A stretch of DNA of 55,133 nt from NCBI GenBank assembly GCA_013140495.1, contig JABFSR010000073.1, positions 1-55,133 on the forward strand, in the 5' to 3' direction. Made by a program: the position numbers and the translations under genes. How positions within the stretch are numbered: position 1 is the stretch's first letter; every line of letters starts with the position of its first letter. Shown here one piece after another: positions 40,012 through 46,329 of this stretch. A model generated the notes under the pieces. That model searched no databases. It was not told where the DNA came from and worked only from the letters and a program-made list of their open reading frames with translations. Source of the stretch: Verrucomicrobiota bacterium. GTDB lineage: Bacteria; Verrucomicrobiota; Verrucomicrobiia; Limisphaerales; JADLHS01.

Positions 40012-41952
40012 GTGAGCAAAATCGTCGGCATTGATCTCGGCACAACCAATTCCCTCGTCGCAACTGTGGACAGCGGGATTCCTTTTGTCATTGCGGACGA
40101 CGAAGGGCGGCGGCTCACGCCATCCGTCGTTCATTGGCCGGCGTCTGGAGATCTGCCCCTCGTAGGCCACGCCGCGAATCGCGTTCGCGCCATCAAGCCC
40201 GCGCAGACTGCCTATTCTGTGAAGCGTTTCATCGGTCGCCGGGGTTCCGATATTTCACAGGAGGAGATGCTTGTCACATATCCTGTCGCAGGGCAGGGCG
40301 GTGGCCCGGTAAAAATCAAAATCCACGAACGAGAGTTCACGCCCGAGGAAATCTCCGCCGAGGTGCTCAAGAAACTCAAGAAGGATGCCGAGGTCGCGCT
40401 CGGCGAGGCTGTCACCCGCGCTGTCATCACCGTTCCGGCCTACTTCAACGACGCGCAGCGCAATGCCACCAAGCGCGCGGGCGAACTCGCGGGCTTTACC
40501 GTCGAACGCATCATCAACGAACCCACCGCCGCCGCGCTCGCCTACGGGCTCGACAAGTTGCGCGAGAAGTCAAAGATCGCCGTGTACGATCTTGGTGGCG
40601 GCACCTTCGACCTTTCAATCCTCGAATTGAATGAGGGCGTCTTTCAGGTTCTCTCAACCAACGGAAATACACGGCTCGGTGGCGATGACCTCGACAAACG
40701 GATGGTGGATTTTCTCGTCGGAAAAATTGCAGCGGCGGGCGGGCCGACTCCAGTCAACGCAGAACACGGAACGCGGAACACGGAACAACTGGCAATCCTG
40801 TCCCGTGTCCGCGAGGTTGCTGAACTGGCCAAGATAAAACTCTCAACGGAAACGGAGACCGAGATAGCACTGCCCTTTCTCACGCCTGATGTTTCCTTCA
40901 GCTACAAGCTTGCTCGCGTGGAACTGGAACGCCTCACGCGAGACATTATCGAACGTACGCGCCAACACTGTATTCGCGCGCTCGCCGACGCGAAGCTTCA
41001 ATCTAGCGACCTCGATCAGATCATCCTTGTCGGTGGCCAGACGCGTATGCCGCTTGTGCGGAAGCTCGTCAGCGAATGGTTCGGGTGCGCGGAGTTTGAA
41101 GAGGAACGCGGCGGCATCCGGCTTGGCGAGGATCATCACAAACGCACGGGGCCGTTGCTCAACACAAGCCAGAATCCAGACGAAGCTGTGGCTCTCGGCG
41201 CGGCGATCCAGGCGGAGATTCTTTCCGGCGGATTCAAAAATGTTCTGCTGCTCGACGTGACGCCGTTGTCGCTTGGCATCGAAACCTTTGGTGGTTTGAT
41301 GAACGTCATCATCCCGCGCAATTCGACCATTCCGGTGAAGGCTGGCGAGATGTTCACCACCGCCGTGGATCACCAACAATCAATGCTCATCCATGTGTTG
41401 CAGGGCGAGCGCGAGCGCGCCAAGGACAACTGGAGTCTTGGCAGATTCACGCTGGAGTTTGGATCTGCGCCGCGAGGCGTGCCACGTGTGGGAGTACAAT
41501 TTGAAATTGATGCCAACGGAATCCTCCACGTCCTCGCGCGCGACACCCGCACGGGTCGCGAGAAAATCGTGGAGATGAAGTCCGCCGTGGACGTGGACGA
41601 CACGGCAGTGACGAAGATGGTCGAGGAAAGCGTCGAGCACGCATTTGATGATCTGGGAGCACGCCGCTGGATTGAAGCAAAACTCAAGGCGGACGAACTT
41701 CTGGCTGCGACGAGAAAGGGTTTGGCGGATTGTGCTGGCGAACTGGAGGCGGAATACGAAACGCAGGTTCAGTCGGCGCTCGGTGAACTGTCGCTCGCGC
41801 TGACAACCGGTCAGACGGAGGGTGGGACGGGAGATTTGAAACGGTTGCAATTGGCGTGTGCCGAACTGGATCGAGTCACCAAACCGCTGGCGGAATTGCT
41901 GATGGACAAGGCAATGGAGGCGTTGCTGCGTAAGCGGGGCGCAATTTCGTGA
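40012..41952 (+). CDS. DnaK-family (Hsp70) chaperone paralogue
   Basis: 646 residues from GTG 40012; the nearby ATGs are out of frame. Nucleotide-binding motifs are intact: GIDLGTTNSLVA, AVITVPAYFNDAQRNAT, INEPTAAALAYG, VYDLGGGTFDLSILE and ILVGGQTRMPLV; then LLLDVTPLSLGIET and VLQGERERAKDN of the substrate domain. Odd points: an in-frame insertion at about residues 247-258 (NAEHGTRNTEQ) from a GGAACACGGAAC-type repeat; another of about 22 residues between GGQTRMPLV and NPDEAV; and a C-terminus without the acidic tail of DnaK. No dnaJ or grpE lies nearby, so it may be a specialised second Hsp70 rather than the main DnaK. Confidence 0.88.
   Translation: MSKIVGIDLGTTNSLVATVDSGIPFVIADDEGRRLTPSVVHWPASGDLPLVGHAANRVRAIKPAQTAYSVKRFIGRRGSDISQEEMLVTYPVAGQGGGPVKIKIHEREFTPEEISAEVLKKLKKDAEVALGEAVTRAVITVPAYFNDAQRNATKRAGELAGFTVERIINEPTAAALAYGLDKLREKSKIAVYDLGGGTFDLSILELNEGVFQVLSTNGNTRLGGDDLDKRMVDFLVGKIAAAGGPTPVNAEHGTRNTEQLAILSRVREVAELAKIKLSTETETEIALPFLTPDVSFSYKLARVELERLTRDIIERTRQHCIRALADAKLQSSDLDQIILVGGQTRMPLVRKLVSEWFGCAEFEEERGGIRLGEDHHKRTGPLLNTSQNPDEAVALGAAIQAEILSGGFKNVLLLDVTPLSLGIETFGGLMNVIIPRNSTIPVKAGEMFTTAVDHQQSMLIHVLQGERERAKDNWSLGRFTLEFGSAPRGVPRVGVQFEIDANGILHVLARDTRTGREKIVEMKSAVDVDDTAVTKMVEESVEHAFDDLGARRWIEAKLKADELLAATRKGLADCAGELEAEYETQVQSALGELSLALTTGQTEGGTGDLKRLQLACAELDRVTKPLAELLMDKAMEALLRKRGAIS
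40761..40787 (+). repeat. GGAAC-type short tandem repeat inside the Hsp70 gene
   Basis: The bases AGAACACGGAACGCGGAACACGGAAC consist of ACGGAAC-like units repeated three times. They are translated in frame as EHGTRNTE within the nucleotide-binding domain of the chaperone, where DnaK proteins normally have no such residues. Confidence 0.6.
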
Positions 41953-41958
41953 TGCGAG

Positions 41959-42126
41959 TTATCGTGGCATCGCGAACTGCGGGCTGCTCATAAGCCAGAA
42001 AAAACCAGCCACAAGCGCCACCACAATGGCTACAAGCGCGCAAAGCAACAAAAGCCGCTGTGTTTTGCGGTGGGTATGGTGCTTCCGCTTGCTGGATTGT
42101 GACCCTGCGTGCATGGGTTGAATCAT
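41959..42126 (-). CDS. Small single-span membrane protein (55 residues)
   Basis: Reading the minus strand from ATG 42126 gives 55 residues: a Lys/His/Arg-rich N-terminus (QSSKRKHHTHRKTQR), one strong membrane helix (LLLLCALVAIVVALVAGFFWLM), and a short tail SSPQFAMPR before TAA. The clean charge-then-helix pattern and stop support a real gene, although it is below the usual length cut-off. It stands alone between the convergent Hsp70 gene and the downstream-facing glmS. The family is unknown; single-span proteins of this size are often membrane-complex regulators. Confidence 0.6.
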   Translation of the reverse strand: MIQPMHAGSQSSKRKHHTHRKTQRLLLLCALVAIVVALVAGFFWLMSSPQFAMPR

Positions 42127-42230
42127 TTGCTGCAAGTACGCGATGCGGCAAGCAAGAATTAGTTCACATTTGAGACATCAGGCATCCGCGCCTCTCGAGA
42201 AGCTCGAATACGCCTCGGGCTTCGTGGCTT

Positions 42231-44087
42231 TCACTCTACTGTGACACTCTTGGCGAGGTTGCGCGGTTTGTCCACGTCGCAGCCGCGTGCGGTGGCGATG
42301 TGATAGGCAAAAAGTTGCAGTGGTACGCTCGCAAGGATCGGATTGAGTGGCTCGATGGTCTTCGGAAGGTAGATCACGTCTTCGGCGACTTTTCTGATCT
42401 GTTCGTCGCCTTCGGTGGCGATGGCAATAATTGGCCCTTTGCGCGCGCGTATCATCGCAAGGTTTGCCATCGTCTTGTCGTACATGGAATCCTGTGGTAC
42501 GAGGAACACCGTGGGTGTTTTAGAATCAATCAGCGCAATCGGTCCATGCTTCATCTCTGCCGCCGAATACCCCTCCGCGTGAATGTAGGAGATTTCCTTT
42601 AGTTTCAACGCGCCTTCGAGTGCGATGGGGAAGTTGTAACCGCGCGACAGGAAAAAGAAATCCTCGGCCTGCGCGTACTTTACTGCGATCCTCTTGATTT
42701 CTTCGTTCTGTTTGAGCAACGCCTCGATCTGTTTCGGCGCGGCTTCGAGGGCTTTGAGAATTTCCTGTGCGCGTCCGGCGGAAAGCATCCGCATCCGTCC
42801 GAGATGAACCGCAAGCAACGACAACACCGTGAGCGTGGAAACAAACGCCTTGGTGGACGCCACACCGATCTCCGGTCCAGCGTGCATGTAAATGCCGCCG
42901 TCAGATTCGCGCGCAATGGTGCTGCCAACGACATTGACGATGGCAAGCGCACGGTGGCCGCGACGTTTGGCCTCGCGCAACGCGGCAAGGGTGTCCGCTG
43001 TTTCGCCGGATTGCGAAAGCACAAGCAGCACGGTGTCGCGCTGGAGTGGGGCGTTGCGGTAACAAAACTCGTGCGCGAACTCCACCTCCACGGGCAGGTG
43101 CGCAAATTCCTCGATCAGGTATTCGCCGACGAGCGCCGCGTGCCAGCTTGTGCCGCTGGCCGCGATGACGATGCGCTCGATGGAGCGCAGTTCCGCCGAG
43201 GACATGTTCAATCCTCCAAACCTTGCCGTTGCGCCTTCGTGGTCAACGCGACCGCGCAATGCGTTCTCGACCGTGCGAGGTTGCTCGAAGATTTCCTTGA
43301 GCATGAAATGCTCGAAGTCGCCCCGCTGCGAATCCTCCGCCTGGAATTCAAGCTGACTGATCTGTACCTTGGCGGTGTCCGTTCCGAGATTCATCACATC
43401 GAAACGCGCGCGCGTCACGGTGGCCACGTCGTAGTCGTTGAGATAAACCACGCGTTGGGTGTGGGCGACGATGGCGTTGGCGTCGCTGGCCAGGAAGTTC
43501 TCGCCGTCGCCAATACCGATGATGAGCGGCGAACCGCGCCGTGCACCGACAATGACGTCCGGCTGTTCGGTGCAGATTACAGCAAGGCCGTAGGTGCCGA
43601 TCACTTCGCGCAAAGCATCGCAAACGGCGAGGGTGAGCGTGTTTGATTCGGACTTCCCGCTTCGACGTTTCGCGTAATGTTCGCCGATGAGATGCGCGAG
43701 AACTTCCGTGTCCGTAGTGGAATGAAATTGATGTCCGGCTTTCAGGAGGCGTTGCTTGAGGACGTCAAAATTTTCAATGACGCCGTTGTGGACGACGGCA
43801 ATCTTTTCGGATTGATCGAGATGCGGGTGGGAATTTTCGTCGCAAGGCGGACCGTGCGTGGCCCAACGTGTGTGGCCGATGCCGACATCGCCGTTGACAG
43901 GCCGCGACTGGATTTCGTGTGCGAGGCCCTCGTCAATCTTGCCCTTTTTCTTCCGCACTTCGACCGTGGAATTGCCGAGCACCGCCACACCTGAGCTGTC
44001 ATAGCCGCGGTACTCCAGCCGGCGCAGTCCTTCGAGCAGAACCGGCGAGGCCGCTTTCTTACCGACGTATCCGATGATGCCGCACAT
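42231..44087 (-). CDS. glmS: Glutamine-fructose-6-phosphate aminotransferase (isomerizing)
   Basis: 618 residues, usual length. It makes glucosamine-6-phosphate from fructose-6-phosphate and glutamine, the entry to peptidoglycan and lipid A amino-sugar synthesis. The N-terminal amidotransferase nucleophile is Cys2 (MCGIIGYVG), with GHTRWATHG and HNGVIEN. Two SIS domains follow: ASGTSWHAALVGEYLIEE and LSQSGETADTLAALREAK, then SRGYNFPIALEGALKLKEISYIHAEGY. The C-terminus CDVDKPRNLAKSVTVE is the conserved end. I see no glmS ribozyme upstream. The gmhB-like gene starts immediately before it (9-base gap), so the two are likely co-transcribed. Confidence 0.97.
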   Translation of the reverse strand: MCGIIGYVGKKAASPVLLEGLRRLEYRGYDSSGVAVLGNSTVEVRKKKGKIDEGLAHEIQSRPVNGDVGIGHTRWATHGPPCDENSHPHLDQSEKIAVVHNGVIENFDVLKQRLLKAGHQFHSTTDTEVLAHLIGEHYAKRRSGKSESNTLTLAVCDALREVIGTYGLAVICTEQPDVIVGARRGSPLIIGIGDGENFLASDANAIVAHTQRVVYLNDYDVATVTRARFDVMNLGTDTAKVQISQLEFQAEDSQRGDFEHFMLKEIFEQPRTVENALRGRVDHEGATARFGGLNMSSAELRSIERIVIAASGTSWHAALVGEYLIEEFAHLPVEVEFAHEFCYRNAPLQRDTVLLVLSQSGETADTLAALREAKRRGHRALAIVNVVGSTIARESDGGIYMHAGPEIGVASTKAFVSTLTVLSLLAVHLGRMRMLSAGRAQEILKALEAAPKQIEALLKQNEEIKRIAVKYAQAEDFFFLSRGYNFPIALEGALKLKEISYIHAEGYSAAEMKHGPIALIDSKTPTVFLVPQDSMYDKTMANLAMIRARKGPIIAIATEGDEQIRKVAEDVIYLPKTIEPLNPILASVPLQLFAYHIATARGCDVDKPRNLAKSVTVE

Positions 44088-44096
44088 GACGTTTGA

Positions 44097-44642
44097 CTAT
44101 TTACCGTCCAAAATAAACCGCGCCGCCGCCTGAATATCATCCAGTACGACGGCCTGTCTTAGTTTGTCGGCGGATTCATGCTCAACCTTAACCCCGTAGC
44201 CAGTGCGGACGAGAATGCTTTTCATTACGCCAGCGTTCCAACCACATTCGAGGTCAATGAGCTTGTCGCCGATCATGTAACACTCAGCAAGGCTCAAGCC
44301 GAATTCGTCTCTTGCATCAAACAAAAACTGGGGGGAGGGCTTTCGCCCGCGGCTCGGCTGATCCGGTGCTTCTGGTGCAATGTAGGTTTTTTCAAAGCGG
44401 ACGCCGATCTTCGCAAAATCAGCGACGACGCGCGCATTGACCTTGTTGACATCCTCCATGGTGAAATAACCGCGCCCCACGCCGGACTGGTTGGTGACGA
44501 TGAACAGGAGGAAGCCGGAATCCGCAAGTCGCTTCAAGCCCGTGAGCGCCGACGGGAAGACCTCCACTTGCGCTGGGTCGCGCAGATAGTCGCCCTCCTT
44601 CATGATTGTCCCGTCGCGGTCGAGGAAAACAGCTTTTGCCAT
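44097..44642 (-). CDS. gmhB: GmhB-like HAD phosphatase
   Basis: 181 residues from ATG 44642 (MAKAVFLDRDGTI); the frame extends 7 codons further but this start fits the family. HAD motifs: Asp-x-Asp in FLDRDGTI, Thr in IVTNQSGVGRGYF, Lys in RGRKPSP and Asp in CYMIGDKLIDL. The family dephosphorylates heptose-1,7-bisphosphate for ADP-heptose, or histidinol phosphate. The zinc-binding Cys/His residues usually found in the loop before RKP are missing here (APEAPDQPSRGRKP), so a zinc-free variant is likely and the exact substrate uncertain. It precedes glmS in the same direction, in keeping with envelope-sugar supply. Confidence 0.8.
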   Translation of the reverse strand: MAKAVFLDRDGTIMKEGDYLRDPAQVEVFPSALTGLKRLADSGFLLFIVTNQSGVGRGYFTMEDVNKVNARVVADFAKIGVRFEKTYIAPEAPDQPSRGRKPSPQFLFDARDEFGLSLAECYMIGDKLIDLECGWNAGVMKSILVRTGYGVKVEHESADKLRQAVVLDDIQAAARFILDGK

Positions 44643-44798
44643 TGCGGTGTGAATTGTCGCCAAGCTGCGCAGAGAAGAAAGTCAAAATGGGAGGCGTTGG
44701 CAGGTCCAGGTAAAGCGCCGAAAACTGTAGTCTGCGGAACAAGGTGTCGTTCTCTACCAGGCGCATTTGACGTCATCGGGTCGCGGTCTGGCTCGGGC

Positions 44799-45197
44799 CT
44801 AAAACATGGTTTCAAGTCCGGCTGTGCGAAAGTGCTTGTCGTTGGTGAAAGCCGCGGTGATTCCAAGCCGTCGCATCACCACAAAGGAAACATGATCCAC
44901 AATCCCGGCGGCATCGGCTTCGCCTTTATCGTAGGCCAACCACGCCTGCTGCCAATCGTCAGCCGACGGTGTGATGAGCCGATTTCCCTGTTCGAGTTGC
45001 TGGCGCAACCGGTTCACAGCAGAACGATAGGGACGACGGGCGGCGGCATTGCCACATTCCAAGAGGATAGCGGTGGTAGTGACCAACTCGGAACGGGAAG
45101 TCAGCAATTCGACAAAGCAAGCGTTGGCGGTTTCGTGCCATTGATCGCTTTTATCCCAAACCGCCACCAACCCGACGGTATCCATGAACACCGTCAT
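44799..45197 (-). CDS. PIN-domain toxin (VapC-like)
   Basis: 132 residues with PIN ribonuclease features: N-terminal Asp in VFMDTVGLVA, the central Glu in TTAILLECGNAAAR, and C-terminal acidic residues in DKGEADAAGIVDHVSFVV and AFTNDKHF. These form the metal-binding acidic site of VapC-type toxins, which cleave RNA. Its start overlaps the antitoxin stop by four bases, the standard toxin-antitoxin arrangement. The target RNA cannot be predicted from this sequence. Confidence 0.85.
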   Translation of the reverse strand: MTVFMDTVGLVAVWDKSDQWHETANACFVELLTSRSELVTTTAILLECGNAAARRPYRSAVNRLRQQLEQGNRLITPSADDWQQAWLAYDKGEADAAGIVDHVSFVVMRRLGITAAFTNDKHFRTAGLETMF

Positions 45198-45409
45198 GGC
45201 TGATGTTCATTATGGCGCTCGGCCACATCGCGTTCGCCAGATTCAAAACGCTCTGAGAGTATCGCGTAGATAGCTTCCATGCTGCCGGGCTTCGGTTCAA
45301 TCTGCCCGATGATCTTAGGCTCGAACTCAACTTCTGTCTGCTCTGCCAACTCAACAGCTTCAAGCGGACGAAAAACGCCGTGTTCATAGACTGCATGGAC
45401 TGTCTTCAT
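45194..45409 (-). CDS. Antitoxin of the AF2212/DUF104 type
   Basis: 71 residues starting MKTVHAVYEHGVFRPLEAVEL, the classical N-terminus of the AF2212-like antitoxin family (V-x-Y-x-G-V-F-x-P), followed by ELAEQTEVEFEP. The C-terminal half (SMEAIYAILSERFESGERDVAE) is helical and probably wraps the PIN partner. It precedes the toxin with an ATGA overlap. Such antitoxins usually autoregulate the pair; no operator is obvious in the 150 bases upstream apart from a palindrome at 45477. Confidence 0.8.
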   Translation of the reverse strand: MKTVHAVYEHGVFRPLEAVELAEQTEVEFEPKIIGQIEPKPGSMEAIYAILSERFESGERDVAERHNEHQP

Positions 45410-45476
45410 GGTTTCTCTTTATCACGCCGCACGGCTGATTGCCAGTCTTATGTCGGGAACAACTTGGACGAAATGC

Positions 45477-45491
45477 GACCGCTCCGCGGTC
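45477..45491. repeat. Palindrome between antitoxin and SGNH hydrolase genes
   Basis: GACCGC-TCC-GCGGTC is a perfect 6-bp inverted repeat. It resembles the other GC-rich palindromes in the window, and lies in a 153-base gap that otherwise shows nothing. It could be a REP copy, or an operator for the toxin-antitoxin pair. Confidence 0.4.
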
Positions 45492-45562
45492 ACAACGCTC
45501 GGAGCGAATCGGCTTCATTGAAAAAAACAGAATCATCCGAGGCGGGCGACTTTTACAGCGCT

Positions 45563-46318
45563 TCAAGGTTTTACGGGCTGATCGCCGAGCAGTTTCGCCA
45601 GTGTTGGCTCCATCGCTTCTGCCCAAAGCCGATAGCCTTCAGGCGACAAATGCACGAAGTCATGCATCATGTCCTTCGAGATTGTACCGTCGCCTTGTAT
45701 GAACAGGTGGCCGAAGTCCAAAAAGTGAATTGATTTGTCATCGTCCAGTTTACGAAGGGCTTGATTGACTTGAAGGGCTTTGGCCCGCTGCGGGTGGAAA
45801 TCCTCATGGAAAGGGAAGATGCCCAGCAGGATGATCTTTGTCTCCGGAAGCTTCGTCCTGAGTTTTTGTACCACGGCGGTCACGCCTTCCAGCACCATCC
45901 GTGGTGTGCAAGTGTCGTCGGGAATATTGTTCACGCCGATCAAAACCACTGCGACCTTTGGCTTGAGACCCGTCAGATGACCGTAGTCCAAACGCCAGAG
46001 CACATGTTGCGTTCGGTCGCTGCCAATGCCGAGATTCAGTGCGTGCCTCGGCGCGTAATATCTTTCCCAAACCGCCTTGCCCTCAACTTCCCAGGCTTGG
46101 GTGATGGAGTCGCCCAGAAAGATAACATCCGCCTGACCATGGTTATCCAAGACTCGCTGGTTCAGTTCGAGATAACGATTCGTTCCACGCGCGTCGGTGC
46201 GTGGGGTGGGAACGACACATGCATTGACAGCAGTTGCGTTAGTTTGTGCGAAGCCCGTCGAAACAATTAGTGCCAGCACAACGATGCAGAACCGTCGAAG
46301 CCAGATGCTTGAATTCAT
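45563..46318 (-). CDS. Secreted SGNH/GDSL hydrolase
   Basis: 251 residues with a signal peptide (LRRFCIVVLALIVSTGFAQ). SGNH blocks: block I FLGDSITQAW (nucleophile Ser), block II GIGSDRTQHVLWRL, block III LIGVNNI (Asn) and block V HDFVHLSPEGY (Asp-x-x-His). The family includes carbohydrate acetylesterases and phospholipases; the similarity here is to the PAF-acetylhydrolase-like and rhamnogalacturonan acetylesterase-like groups. Its position beside the alpha-L-rhamnosidase supports a deacetylating role in breakdown of rhamnose-containing plant or algal polysaccharide, which is inference from context. Confidence 0.85.
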   Translation of the reverse strand: MNSSIWLRRFCIVVLALIVSTGFAQTNATAVNACVVPTPRTDARGTNRYLELNQRVLDNHGQADVIFLGDSITQAWEVEGKAVWERYYAPRHALNLGIGSDRTQHVLWRLDYGHLTGLKPKVAVVLIGVNNIPDDTCTPRMVLEGVTAVVQKLRTKLPETKIILLGIFPFHEDFHPQRAKALQVNQALRKLDDDKSIHFLDFGHLFIQGDGTISKDMMHDFVHLSPEGYRLWAEAMEPTLAKLLGDQPVKP

Positions 46319-46329
46319 AGGTGTGAAAG

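Noticed and set aside
44664..44798. Possible extra gene between the GmhB-like and PIN toxin genes
   Set aside because: No frame with credible coding character; the minus-strand frame starting at 44766 runs out of phase into the phosphatase gene.
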